Source of the DNA: Rhizophagus clarus
Lineage: Eukaryota > Glomeromycota > Glomeromycetes > Glomerales > Glomeraceae
Length of the DNA: 64,000 nt
NCBI GenBank assembly: GCA_015698045.1
Contig: BLAL01000182.1
Location: 124,001 to 188,000, forward strand
Direction of reading: 5' to 3'
Part shown: one piece after another, positions 23,343 to 35,569 of the stretch
Layout: each line of letters starts with the position of its first letter
Numbering within the stretch: position 1 is the first letter of the stretch
Position numbers and translations under genes: made by a program
Notes under the pieces: model-generated
The model's input: the letters and a program-made list of their open reading frames with translations, nothing else
The model's database searches: none
What the model was told of the DNA's origin: nothing

Positions 23343-24648
23343 TCATTTGTTGATCTTTCCATCTCTGATAGCAATATAATGTCGACCTATACGTTCTGGT
23401 TTATTCCTAATATCTTTATCTTGAATAATTGTAAGTAACATATTTATGAGTGTTTTTGAAAAAATATATAATGCCAAATAATAAGGAATTAAATATGGAT
23501 TATAGACTTTAAAAAATTAATAAAGAAAAGATATTATTAATATAATATATACTTAATATATTTATAAATGTAAATCAAAGATACTTACATCTATGTATTC
23601 CCTCATCTAAACCTTCACCTTCAATTGTGGCAGTTTCAGCAGTTCTAAAATAATAATTTCAAAAAATTTTTATTTTTTTATTTTTATTTTTTTTTTTTCA
23701 TGATAAATTAATTGTCATGATAAATTAATTGTACTTACCCTCTTTTTAAAGAAATTAGAATTAAACCGGAACAAATGGCACAATAGATTGCTAAACTAAT
23801 TCTATGTATATGACTTCTAGTCCATAGACCTAAACCCACAAATTTATTAGGTATGCTTAAAATATCAACCCTTTTTTCTTGTGGAAAAAAAAAACATAAT
23901 AAAAATGCTGGTGAATGCCATAAAGCCGTAAATGAAGAGTAATATCCTTTACGTCTTAATTCAATTGAAAGTGCCAATGCTACTAATGATGTAAATATAA
24001 AATATATTATTGCTCCTCCAATTAAACCCCAAAATAATCTTGACGCTGCACAATAATCAAATTGCTCAATATGGAATCTATCTCCGCATGCGTCCACTAA
24101 AAAATTTTTTATGGTACTTCCGTCCACTCCTGATTTTGCATCTTTTAGTACATTATAACCTAATAAAAATACATTTGCCGCAAACATCTTTATTGGAAGA
24201 ATTAAATTGATTAAATTGATTTTCTTTTTTTACAAATTAATTAAAAGTATTAAAAGTATTAAAATGTACGTACTTCATAATATTGAACAATTCTGCTGAC
24301 TATTTCACCTTTGGTTATAACGTGTCCATTTTCAGGGGGTCTAAATAACCATCCATCTTTATGTACATGGCTTTTTCCTGTACCTTCTTCATCTGAATAT
24401 GATTCATCTGATCTATTATCATCATCGAGAAATGAATTATTATTTGAAAATTTTTGAGGTGGAGTAGGTTGTCTTGGTGGTATGGATGGTTGGTGTGGAT
24501 ATTGTCTAGGCGAAGGCTGCCTCGGTGGTTGCTGTGAATATTGTTGATATTGTGGATAATATTGCTGCTGAAAATATCCTTGTTGAGGATAACTATTATC
24601 ATACGGATATCCTCTGCCTTCACCTTCGGTAGGTCTCTGTCTCGACAT
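23343..24648 (-). CDS. Polytopic membrane protein, unknown family
   Basis: Four exons (24648-24274, 24187-23739, 23644-23589, 23419-23343) give 318 residues with consistent phases. Residues 1-75 are Pro/Gln/Tyr-rich and disordered (QQQYYPQYQQYSQQPPRQP), then an acidic segment (DDDNRSDESYSDEEGTG). From about residue 110 hydrophobic segments follow: MFAANVFLLGYNVL, FWGLIGGAIIYFIFTSLVAL, a part around WHSPAFLLCFFF, and ISLAIYCAICSGLILISL, giving about four membrane spans. The C-terminus ends RIGRHYIAIRDGKINK. Cytosolic N-terminal tail is likely. I do not recognise the family. Confidence 0.75.
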
Positions 24649-24679
24649 ATTTTCCTAAAACCAAATCAAAATAATAGGA

Positions 24680-24830
24680 GAGATTGGATGATAAAAGATA
24701 TGAAGATTGTGATAAAAGAAATAAAGCTTGAGTGATAGAGGAAACAAAGATTGAGTGATAAAAGAAATAAAGATTGAATGATAAAAAGAAATAAAGATTG
24801 AATGATAAAAGAAATAAAGATTGAATTGAC
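24680..24830. repeat. Minisatellite upstream of the membrane-protein gene
   Basis: About six imperfect copies of a ~23-nt unit, AAAGATTGAATGATAAAAGA, lie just upstream of ATG 24648 (minus-strand gene), in the probable promoter or 5' UTR. 24840-25690 further right shows homopolymer-rich DNA and no gene; it is the likely 3' region of the next gene. Confidence 0.7.
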
Positions 24831-25694
24831 TTTTTTTTTTAAAAAAAAAAAAAGGATCAAAAAAAAGGATCCTTAAAATCCTTAAATATATATACCCCTT
24901 CGGATATACGAGTTATATTTTATTTTATTATATTTTTATATATTTTAATTATTTGACAAATTGAGGCTCGATCATCCGAATGTACAAAAAATTATTTATT
25001 GCTTAGCTTAACTAAAATTTGATACCCGATTAACTGTAAATGGACATAAAAAATTTTATTTGAATTTTCAAACATGATTTTAAAGGGGGTATTTATGATT
25101 TTTTTTTTTTTGTCAAATTAAGTTAATCCTTTTATACTAAATTATTTTTTTTTCCAAAAACAAAATAATATTTTTCCCTAAAGGGATTTTAATATTGTTA
25201 AACACAATAAATTCTCCATTTTTTGTTCCTTATTTTAAACTGCATGTAATGTTTGATATATGTATTACATTCCTTTATGTAAAATAATTTTCCGAGTCAT
25301 ATTTTCTCTTGGCTGTTGGCTGTGCTTTGCATATTCGAAAACGTTTTATATATATTATATTTATTAAAGAGACAGAAACAGTAAATGTGAGGATTTCGAC
25401 CGTATTCTAATCCGTGACCGATGATAAAAAAGAACATTTCCGAAATAACCAATTTTTTTTATTCCTTTTGTGGCTTAGCCTTTATAGGAGAACTGCGGTC
25501 GATGATCTTGGCTTTTCCGATCACTGTTTTAACGGACAGTTACAAAGCCAACAAAAATTAATAATTTCAGTCGAAATTAAGGTTAGATTATTTATATTGT
25601 AAATTTTAAGCGTAAATACAAATACAGTATTTAGGCGCAATTCTAAATACTTTAAATAAAAAGAGAAAAATATAAATTAAAAAAAAAAAAATTG

Positions 25695-27479
25695 TTAATT
25701 ATGATTATGTTTTTTCGCCGCATCTGCATATGAAAATATTCTTTTCCCTTTATCATCATCCTTGTTATCATTCTTCCTCTTGTTCAAATTATTATTATTA
25801 TCATTCTTCCTCTTGTTCAAATTATTATTATCATCATTATTTTTGTTAACATCATTATTTTTCTTAACATCATTATTTTTCTTAACATCATTATTTTTCT
25901 TAACATCATTATTTTTGTTTATATTCACGCTGCTGGCATTCCTATTATTATTTTCATTAGGCTTGTTCCTGTTGTCATTCATATTGCCGGCACCTCTACT
26001 CAAGGCATTATCACCAGCATTCCCGACTTTAGGATTAGGACTTCCCCAAGCATTACCACTACCAGCATTCCCGACTTTAGGATTAGGACTACCCCAAGCA
26101 TTATTATTCCCCTTGTTATCACTATCATCAACACCTTTGATATTAACATCAATATTTTTAGTATTAGCATCGTTTCCACCGACGTTCTTATTATTAGTAT
26201 TATTCCCACTAGCATTTTTATCTCCATTATCAACATTATTTCTGTCAACATTCTTATTATTGACATTATTTCCTTCATTCTTATTAGCGTTGTCATTATT
26301 GTTGTTGTCTCCGCTAGATGTTTCTCCAGAATATAAAATCGTTTCGTGTTTATCGACAACTTTCAAAAAATATTTTTTATCCAATTTTCCATCAATCCCT
26401 TCTGTAAGTATTACTCCATTAGAAGATTTAGAAAATTTTATATTATCTATATATATTGAGTAAATTAGATAATTAGTAAAATAAAGACAAATAATAATAA
26501 TAATCATTAATCGACCGTACCTGCCATAGCTTTATTAACATCAACGTATATAAACACATCACAACTTCGTCTCATACCACTTGTTACATTTTCATCACCG
26601 AATCTTCCGATAGCACAATGTATATGGTTACGGTTCATTTTAGAAAGACCAGATTTTTCTAAATTATATCAAGTTTGAAATGTTAATTTATTTTAAAATA
26701 AGATTTTTTTTTTTTTTTTGATAATAATAAGAATATCTACCAATTTTTTTCCAACTTTCAAGATAAGTTCCATGTATAACTTGAGGGATTTGTGAAGGAT
26801 CTGTTATTAGTTCTAATTCCAAATCATTTACAACCTAAGAACATTTTTAAAATGATTTTTTTTAAAAAAAAAAAACTAAAAGTTGAGAAATCATACATTA
26901 AAGGGTACATACTTCAAGAGAATGTCCTTGATTAGCTTTAATCCACCATATGTCACTATTTGTTTCTTTAAAAAGAGTAAATCTCTGTTTATCATTCTCT
27001 TTTACAACTCTTTTTATATCTTCTAATGTTGTTTTTCTAAATCTAGGTAATTTCATCTAATTAAACGGTTACAACGACCAGATAAAATGAGTAGGATTGA
27101 AATAAGGAAATACAAACAAAAAGAAAAAAAATTTCTTATTATTGCTTACCAAATCATCTAGATTGGCATATCCATCTGGTCGAATTTTTAATCCTTCTTT
27201 TAATGCATTATGTCGAAGAACAGAAGATAATGATTTCGATAATTTTACAGTTGGATTGTCATAACGATCATAACGATCATAATGGGAATAATTAGATTTA
27301 TAGTTGGTGTAATTGTTGTTATTTCCTGTTTGAGATCTCGCACCAGAACTGTTGACGGAGGAGTTAGATCCTGTTTGTCTACCGTCATCACGACCACGAC
27401 CACCACCGCGTCCTCTTCCAACATTTCCTCCGTGATTTCCTCGATTACCTCCTCCTCTACCACCACGTTGAGAAGACAT
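25695..27479 (-). CDS. TPT1: tRNA 2'-phosphotransferase with RGG head and Asn-rich tail
   Basis: Final step of tRNA splicing: moves the 2'-phosphate at the splice junction to NAD+. Five exons (27479-27150, 27056-26913, 26834-26741, 26658-26521, 26446-25695) give 485 residues. Catalytic residues known from yeast Tpt1 are all visible: Arg-His in SSVLRHNALKEG, Arg in KENDKQRFTLF, Arg in TSGMRRSCDVF; also WIKANQGHS, VIHGTYLESW and MNRNHIHCAIG. The enzyme core is about 220 residues. It is preceded by an RGG/GRG-rich head (about 75 residues) and followed by a ~190-residue Asn/Asp/Lys tail with tandem repeats: AWGSPNPKVGNAG twice, KNNDVK four or five times, NNLNKRKND twice. The tail is not part of the known family. 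Divergent from the gene at 27797. Confidence 0.93.
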
Positions 27480-27796
27480 ATTGTAAAATACAAAAAAAAA
27501 ATTGTATATAGACCCCTTAGATCGAGAGATCCGAAAAGAAAAAGGTGAAAACTTTAAAAACACAATTTTAAATTGGTTAATTTGGTTAATTTGGACATTT
27601 TATTTCATTGATATAATATGACTAATTACGACAACATCCAGTGATACAATCGTCATTCTCGTACAACTGTTCCGAATCATGATAATTTCGTGATAAAAAA
27701 AAATGTAGAATGTCTTTCAACTTCTGCACTAAAAAATTTTGGAGTTGCTTTGCATTAACTAAATTTTATTATATTAGTTGTAAATAGTTATAAATT
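27480..27796. promoter_or_regulatory. Bidirectional promoter region TPT1 / N-rich protein
   Basis: The 317-bp spacer separates two ATGs in divergent orientation, so it must hold both promoters. It contains GACCCCTTAGATCGAGAGAT near 27510 and a GGTTAATTTGGTTAATTTGG direct repeat near 27573-27592. No motif is identified with certainty. Confidence 0.5.
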
Positions 27797-28378
27797 ATGT
27801 CCGAAGAACAAAATTTATCGTTTCCACCAACTCCACCGGTTAACAATTCGAATTCACTCAACAATGCCGTAACTTCATTACCACAACTTCCTGATGATTT
27901 CTTATCATTTCAGCCGAAACCATCTACTCACAATTCTACTGATGATGATAATAATAATAATATAACACAAGAACAGCGACAAGGATCATATCGAAGAGGA
28001 GGGAATAATAAAGGAAGAAATAATAATAATAATAATAACACTAGATATCGTCAAAAAAGAGGATCACACTATGGTGGTTATCAACAATATTATGATGGAA
28101 ATTCACCATCGACGAGAAGAGATAGAAATTTTGGTGGTGGTGGTCGCAGTGGTCGTAACGGTAACAATAAACAAAAAAGAGATAAGGTAGTAGTTTATTA
28201 ATTGTTTTTTGTCTTTGGTTTATTTTTGTTCATCTATGTACTTAAAAAAAAATTTATATCGCAGAAACACAGATTTAGCGGGCAGAGTATTGAATCTAAT
28301 ATTAATGATATTGATATAAGTAGATATTATAAGAAATCTTTTCTAGAGGATCCGTGGGCTGACCTCATGAAAAATTAA
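27797..28378 (+). CDS. Small Asn/Arg/Gly-rich protein, unknown family
   Basis: Two exons, 27797-28186 and 28265-28378 (donor GTAGTA, acceptor ATCGCAG), encode 167 residues. The N-terminal half is Pro/Ser/Asn-rich (LSFPPTPPVNNSNSL), the middle is RGG/Asn-rich (YRRGGNNKGRNNNNNNNTRY), and the C-terminus is a compact, probably conserved motif, SRYYKKSFLEDPWADLMKN. Without splicing the frame would end four codons into the intron, losing that motif. Low-complexity and basic composition suggests an RNA-associated protein, like its divergent neighbour TPT1; this is inference. Confidence 0.75.
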
Positions 28379-28454
28379 TCAATCGAATTTTGGTTTAACT
28401 TTTTTCATTTATATTATATAAAATTTTGATTAATAAATATAATATTAAAAACAG

Positions 28455-29507
28455 TCATTCTTTCTTTTTATTTCTTGGATCTACGTAACGATAATCTATT
28501 TTATAACTCATTTCCATTCCGGGTGGAGGAGGTGGTTCCGTAGTCTTTACCAATATCAAAGCAGTAGCTGACTATGATTTAGGAAAAACATTTAGCATTG
28601 TTTAGGTTTTAACAATAACATTTTTAAGATATCATACCTGAGCGACACCATAGAATAACATTCCAAACAATGGTAACCTAACTAAAGGATAAAATCCCAT
28701 AGAGAAACCAAATAAAATTCCTTCTCTTTCCATAAACCACTTTCTTCTCACCTCTGCATCAAAATGAATTCTACCAAAATAAGGTTCTAATAATTCTCTC
28801 ATCATAGCTCTAGAAGAATACAAACTTTCCAAGAAAACCATAGTAAAACTTTTTGTGCCGGGTATAACATACATAAATACGCCAATTGTTATAGCAGGAA
28901 AATATCCAAGGGAATCAATAAGAGCATAAGCACTTGCTACCGGGTACACAAATACACCAACAAATGGTAATAATGAAAGAAAATATAATATTATCGCTAT
29001 TTTAATTTTATTCCACGTTCTCTTTAAATATTGGAACATCTCATTCCAATAATTTGTTCCGTAAGGATGTCTTTCTAACGCTGGTGCATATGGTGGTCGT
29101 AAATCTTGTTCTCCCTCATGTTTTTTAATATATGTTAAATCTACGTGATGAAGTGATTCTATAAATAAAGAGTCTAATGGTTGTGGATATATGTATCTCA
29201 TAAACATCAATCCCAGAAATGGTAAATTGAATACATAATTCGTTATCCAAACATTATAATTTTCAGTATATAAACTATGATCATAACGAAATATAAAAGA
29301 AAATAAGTAAACGAGAAGTTGAATTAGCTTAAGTGGAATTAGAAATAAAGTTGAGGTGAGTAAATATAATATTATACTGAATACAACTAAAACGAAAGTT
29401 GTTTTAACATATGTATGTTTGTGTAAATGACGATTTTTAAAGGCTAACAAAGTACCCCACCAGGCCAATTGCAAACCGCGTACAACTTGTGTTAATGACC
29501 AAGTCAT
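28455..29507 (-). CDS. EI24-like multi-span membrane protein (UsgS-type)
   Basis: Two exons, 29507-28638 and 28571-28455, give 328 residues. Start taken at ATG 29507 (MTWSLTQVVRGLQLAWWG). Hydrophobic spans include VLVVFSIILYLLTSTLFLIP, FNLPFLGLMFMRYIYP, IALILYF-like IAIILYFLSLLPFVGVFVYP and FPAITIGVFMYVIPG. The C-terminal part GFSMGFYPLVRLPLFGMLFY and a Pro-rich tail (TTEPPPPPGMEMSYK) match the fungal EI24-domain proteins (Aspergillus UsgS type) as I remember them. Animal EI24 acts in ER-linked autophagy; the fungal role is unclear. Divergent from the SQR gene. Confidence 0.75.
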
Positions 29508-29639
29508 TGATAAGCAATGTCCCAATAAGAAAAGTATCTTATTATGTTTAAAGGAGGTAAGGTGATCGATCGATTAGAAATTTCAGATAATGAGATCTTT
29601 CTAATTGGATCCACGAAAATCATATGAATTTAATACTGA

Positions 29640-29785
29640 GATTCGCGTCTCTTTCATTTTCTGATCACATGACTCATAATGTCCGAAATTATCGAAATTA
29701 TTAATCCAAGATTATCGCGTCTCTTTTAAATTTTTGATCACATGACTCATAATGTCCGAAATTATTAATCCAAGATCAGCACGAA
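29640..29785. promoter_or_regulatory. Duplicated bZIP-type sites in the EI24/SQR promoter
   Basis: A ~65-bp block occurs twice in tandem (about 29646-29714 and 29718-29776). Each copy has GCGTCTCTTT, GATCACATGACTCATAATGT and ATTAATCCAAGAT. TGACTCA is the Gcn4/AP-1 core, and it is joined to CACATG. Placement between two divergent starts suggests shared control; binding is inference. Confidence 0.6.
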
Positions 29786-29917
29786 TGCGTGCGATTCAAG
29801 GCAAATTGCGTTACCTTGATTATGATTATCGAGTAATTTTTTTGTTGTTTATATTAAGACCCTAAAACGCGACAATACTTTTTTTTTTTTTTTTTAATAA
29901 ATTTTTTTTCGAGAAAA

Positions 29918-31683
29918 ATGTTTGTTAAAAGTAATAGTTTATTCAGTGGAAGTAAAAATTTGTTAAAAAGGTTTGCTTCTACTAAAGCATCCGTACCTAC
30001 TTATAAGTTAGTCGTTATCGGTACGTAAATTTAATTCTCTCTGAAAAGTTAAAAATAAGTTAACTAAAGAATTTATTTAAAATTAGGAGGTGGAACTGGT
30101 GGACTTGCAGGTAAAATTTTATTTTAATAAGATAATTAATTAAATTAATTCATGATTAGCAGTTCTTTAATAAAAATTACTTTTCAGTATCTTCTACGTT
30201 GTCTAAAATTCTTGGACAAAATGAAGTAGCTGTAATTGAACCGTCCGATGTTCATTATGTAAGTCTAGTTTTTTTTTTTTGATAAACAAAAATTAATAAC
30301 AATCCAATTAACAAAGAGATTTTCTAGTATCAACCATTGTGGACATTTGTTGGAGCAGGAATTAAAACATTAGCGGATTCAGCTAAACCAACAGAAGCAG
30401 TTATGCCGAAAGGTGCTTACTGGATTAAAAATAAAGTAGCAAAAGTTCAACCCGACAGTAAATTAATTGAATTAGCAGATGGTCAAAAGGTAGCAAAAGT
30501 ATTCTTTTTTTCTTACTAATTTTATTTATTACCATTATTATTATTAATATTGTATTAAAAAATAAATGATTTAGATTGGATATGATTATTTGGTTGTGGC
30601 AACAGGACTTGAATGTCATTGGAACAAAGTTAAAGGACTTCCTGAAACACTTGGTAAAGACGGTGTCACTAGTAATTATTCTATGGATACTGTTGAAACA
30701 ACATGGAAATTTATCCGAGAATTTAAAGGTGGAAACGCCATCTTCACTATGCCATCTACTCCGATTAAAGTAAGTAATATTTATAACTTCTAATTTACAT
30801 TTAAAAAATCTCGTAATTTTTAATTTTTTTTTTTTTCAAAAAAAAAAACGTAGTGTCCAGGAGCGGCTATTAAAATAGCGTATTTGGCGGAAGATGCTTT
30901 TACTAAAAACCGAATCAGAAATAAAAGTAATGTGATTTATAATACAGCAATGGGAAAAATATTTAGTATAGAAAAGTATGCAAAAAGTCTTGAAAGAGTT
31001 GCAAAAGAACGAGAAATTGAAGTAAATGTAGGTACAGAATTAAAAGAAGTTCGCGGTCAAAAAAAAGAAGCTGTATTTAATTGCAAGGGAACAGAAAAAA
31101 TTTTTAATTATGATTTATTACACGTAACACCGCCAATGGGACCACCATCATTTATTGGAGAATCGGGTTTAGGCAATGCACAAGGATACGTTGATATAGA
31201 TAAATATACATTACAACATGTTAAATATCCAAATATATTTTCATTGGGTGATAGTAGTTCTGCTCCTACGTCAAAGACTGCTGCTGCTATTTCAGTTCAA
31301 AGTGGTGTATTAAAGAAAAATTTATTGGATGCTATGTCAGGTAAACTTGAACCTTATAACGCCGCCAAATATGATGGTTATGCTAGTTGCCCTTTATTGG
31401 TGGGAAGAGATAAGTTAATTTTGGCCGAATTTAGTGGGTATACTGGTACACCCATGGAAACTTTCCCCGTTGATCAAGGTCAAGAAAGATCTTTCATGTA
31501 CTGGGTTACAAAAGAGGTAAATAAATTAAACTGATTTTTTGTAAATTAGATTTTAGATTACGTATAACTAATTATTATTTATTTTTATTTCAGGTTATTC
31601 CCGATATTTATTGGAATAGATTATTGAAAGGAACCTGGACTGGTCCACAAAGATTCCGTAATTTCTTTTCATATTTACCTTAA
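29918..31683 (+). CDS. Sulfide:quinone oxidoreductase, mitochondrial (HMT2/SQOR type)
   Basis: FAD enzyme of the mitochondrial inner membrane that oxidises sulfide and passes electrons to ubiquinone. Seven exons (29918-30020, 30087-30110, 30188-30258, 30328-30489, 30575-30769, 30854-31516, 31594-31683) give 435 residues; exon 2 is only 24 nt and holds most of the dinucleotide fold motif. Seen: presequence-like start (LLKRFASTKAS), YKLVVIGGGTGGLAVSSTL, LVVATGLECHWNKVKGLPET, TPIKCPGAAIKIAYLAE, HVTPPMGPPSFI, FSLGDSSSAPTSKTAAA, LAEFSGYTGTPMETFP. The Cys of TPIKCPG matches one redox-active Cys of human SQOR; the second, expected in GDC, is Ser here. No sulfur gene is adjacent. Confidence 0.93.
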
Positions 31684-31689
31684 ATAAGA

Positions 31690-33160
31690 TCGAATTTTGA
31701 ATATCTTGCATTCATCCCTGATGTAAAATAATTTACATGCCCTTTTTTTTGATTTCCTTTATCATCCTTTTTTTATATATATGGACATACTATGACGAAA
31801 TTAAGGTATAATATTTAACTATTTTTAAAAATAAGTTATATTATGAATAAACTTAAAGCAAAGTTATTTTAATTATTAAAGAAACATATTAATTATTATT
31901 ATACATTAATAATAAAACGAATTAAATTTTTTATAAAACGAATGTTTTAATTCTTTATTATAAATAATAAAAAGTACAAAAAAAAAATTCATAATGAAAC
32001 TATTATTTCCAAGAACAATAACTGATAATGTAATTAATGTAATTGGATGGTAAAAATATTAAACTAACGATAATAAATCGATTGTATGTATATATATGTA
32101 TATGCACAAAATATGAAATTATCTTTGTCTAAGTGTGTAGCAAAAAAAAGGGATGGATCGTACGAGTACTGTACATAAATCAACATAAAAAAAGGATTGC
32201 GTATCCCCTTTTTTATACAATGAAATTTTGCATCTGTGTTTGTGTGACATTAATTAATATTTATTTCATTATAAAGTAAAGGAATGAGCGTGCGTAAGCG
32301 GTTTTTCTGGCCACGTAATGTGTACCCGTTAAAAATAGAAAAAAAGTTGACTATGGCGTATAGTAATGTGAAAGTACCCCTTTGTCGTTTCCATAATACA
32401 TGATTTCAAAAAATGGAATTTTGGCTGCTTTTAGTTTTGAGTGGAAAAAAAAAGAGACTAAAAATTTGTGGCAAAAAAAAAAAAAAAAAATTAATTACTA
32501 ACAAAAAAAAAAAAATCTTGCCAAAAAACCATTTTGGGTTATTTTAATTTTAAACAAAAAGCCTCATTCATTAAACCGAAATTTTTTCGTACTTATCATT
32601 AAAAGGCAAGAAATTTGTAACGCAACTCTAACTTACATACAAAAAAAAGAAAAGAACAAGAACACAGAATAAATAGAATGATTCTTTTCCGCCACAATTT
32701 ATAATAAATAAAAAAATGGATAATTTGAGGCCGAACCGTTAAATAAAAGAGCGATCTTTTTTTTGGGGGGATGAGCGTGTGTTAAATGTGAAAACAGCGA
32801 AGAAAGTAAATCAATGACGTAAATTAAAACTTATCCGTCATCATTTCGCATATTCTACCGAATCGACCTAATTGTTGATTACCAAATCTAGATCTTGCAG
32901 AATTCGGTATTTTGCGGGCCAATTTATTTTAGTATTATAAAAATTTTCTTACAATATAAATATCCCCCCATTTTCAACCTGCTTTTTTTTTTTCAAAAAA
33001 AAAAAATTGCGATAAAAAAAAAAAACATTATTCTCTTCCATAACTCCATAACAACAATTTTTTTCCCGATAATTTTTCTTCGATAAAAAAAAAAAAAAAA
33101 CTCACCTCGATAAATTTTCTTTGATAAATTTTTCAATAAACTTATCTCAAAATTTTCTTA
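31690..33160. other. Intergenic region with a slightly GC-richer island
   Basis: No protein gene seen. 32280-32420 is less AT-rich than its surroundings (GAGCGTGCGTAAGCGG, TGGCCACGTAATGTGTACCC) and could hold an RNA gene or the ubiquitin-fusion promoter, but I recognise neither. Several poly-A tracts (32475-32515) and pyrimidine-rich DNA follow up to ATG 33165. Confidence 0.4.
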
Positions 33161-33161
33161 A

Positions 33162-33611
<450 letters not shown>

Positions 33612-34735
33612 TAGGAAATTTTTCTAGTTATTTCTCCTTAATCTCTTGTATAATAATTAATAATGTATAGAGTTAGTATATACTTTTTTCTTTTCACAAT
33701 AATTTATTTTTCCTATTCACCTTTTTTTTTTATTATTTTTGCATGTTATTAATTAGAAAAATAGAGAATAAAGAAACATTTTTCTTTCATTAGTAATAAC
33801 AATTATTAGTAATGCTGTCTTGATGTATTTGTCCCGAATAGAGTTCAACAAAAAGTTAAATAAATTCTAAAATTAAATGTTACCGAAGTTAACTTTTCCT
33901 TTTATAGACTAATACGAGTATTTTGAATTAAGCCTAAAATATAGACTTATTTCATGATAGAACAAAAAGAGTATGATATTAAATACACTTTTGTATTTTA
34001 CTTTCCATTATTTGTGTTGTATACATGAAAATGAGTAACGGCAAATGTGGCGTGACATTGAAATTTCAGAAATTTCTCTTAACAGTATATTCTTTTTTTA
34101 CAAGAATCATCATTGGTCACTCTGCCGAATATATTTTAAATAACTTATAATACAGTACAATCTAATCTCAATTTGGAGTACATGTAACAAGACGGAACGT
34201 TGGAACGACTGTATCACATATAATGTACGTATAATAAGATTAATCTCGTTTTTTTTTTTTATTTTATATCAAAATATTAACATTAACTATGAAGATTTTT
34301 TTGGATCTTTTATTGTTCTATTTAATTAAACAACGACTAATTGGAGAAATTGAAAATTCGATTCGGTATAGTATTCCGTATCTTAAAAAAGTTTGCTAAA
34401 AATAGCCAAATTTCTGCAAGTAGGCTTAGTGTGATTGTAATTAATTAATATATAGTTAGAAAATTTATTTCTTTTTTTCATTTATTACACAAGCTAACTT
34501 TCAAAAATTAGACGATCGAGTCCATCCTTATTTCGAACAAAACCATTTTCGTAAAAATCAGATCTGTAATGGGGAATTTATAGTTCCTTCCAGAAAATAT
34601 ACCGATTATAAATTGTTTTAAATCTTATTTGATATGTAATAAAAAATCTTCTACTTACTAAGAAATTATCAATCAAGATAATGAAATTACTGAAGCTAAC
34701 TAATGAAATAAATATTTTGAATAAAATTTGTTTAT
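33612..34735. other. Intergenic region, no gene seen
   Basis: Contains the ubiquitin-fusion 3' UTR and then AT-rich sequence without coding character. Marks the boundary between the gene island and the repeat-rich right half. Confidence 0.45.
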
Positions 34736-34739
34736 CCTA

Positions 34740-35520
34740 CAAGATCGATTCAGAGTGACGAAAGGAAAATTGCTATTAAATACGAAGAGATAATTAGAAA
34801 TGATGAGAATGATGAGAAAATCATGTCTGAACTTTACCTTACACAATCGTTTCAGAATAATGAGGAGAAAATCACGAAAATTAATAAATACAAAGAGATT
34901 ATTAAAAATGGCATGAAAAATTGAAAAATAAAATCGATTATCTTCCTCAACCCATTAATCAAAGGTTAATGTATGGCAATAACTTAATGTCGTAAAGAAT
35001 TAGATGTTGGAGACTGAGTGTAAAGTTCGTGAGGCCTAAAAGATTAATTATGAAGAGATCAAGGATATTGAATATATAACTGAAGGTGGATTTGGTAAAA
35101 TATTTAACAAGAGTTCTTAAACATCATTGTCGTTTTAAAGAAATTAAGAGCATTAATATTGCTAATAAAAGTGAAAATGCCTCACAAGAAATGAATTAAA
35201 TTTTGATTTAATTTTAAAAAGGTAAAATTCGAAATTTATTTTTTATTTTTGATTACGTTTGATGAAAGAATCACGCATACTAAATCTGAACTCTTATATT
35301 ATTATGACATGAGCAAACGAGGGAATTTACTTAATTATATTTTCATGATGAAAAATTCACTTGGTATAGACGTTTAGAATATTAGAAGACTTTCTGAAAA
35401 ATTCATAAAAGTTTATTTATAATATTTTGATGGATGGTGTGAAGTTATATTAGAACAGAACTTCCAATAGAATCAATACCTTTTGTTGCTCCCAAACATC
35501 TATAAGATAACTCATAGAAG
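34740..35520 (+). pseudogene. Protein kinase relic (TKL-like, Glomeromycotina type)
   Basis: Near 35045-35110 the plus strand reads INYEEIKDIEYITEGGFGKI, a kinase N-lobe with the Gly-rich loop. Downstream in other frames come KEIKSINIANKSENASQEMN (about 35135-35195) and ITHTKSELLYYYDMSKRGNL then LNYIFMMKNSLG (about 35270-35370), matching the region around helix C, beta4-5 and the hinge. Later VAPKHL (about 35485) resembles the APE area. Stops and shifts throughout, and no catalytic loop is left. Such genes are greatly expanded in Rhizophagus (established knowledge), which supports the organism call. Confidence 0.65.
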
Positions 35521-35569
35521 TTTTAGTGGATTTAATATAACTATATAAGCACATCCTACTTGCATAATT

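Noticed and set aside
25762..26463. Long plus-strand open frame of about 230 codons, Leu/Phe/Ser-rich
   Set aside because: It is antisense to the Asn-rich tail of TPT1; AAT/AAC repeats read as ATT/GTT on the other strand. No domain, no promoter context.
30425..30619. Minus-strand open frame
   Set aside because: Antisense to SQR exons 4-5 and the intron between them.
32280..32420. Structured RNA gene in the less AT-rich island
   Set aside because: No recognised snRNA, snoRNA or RNase P/MRP motif; only composition stands out.
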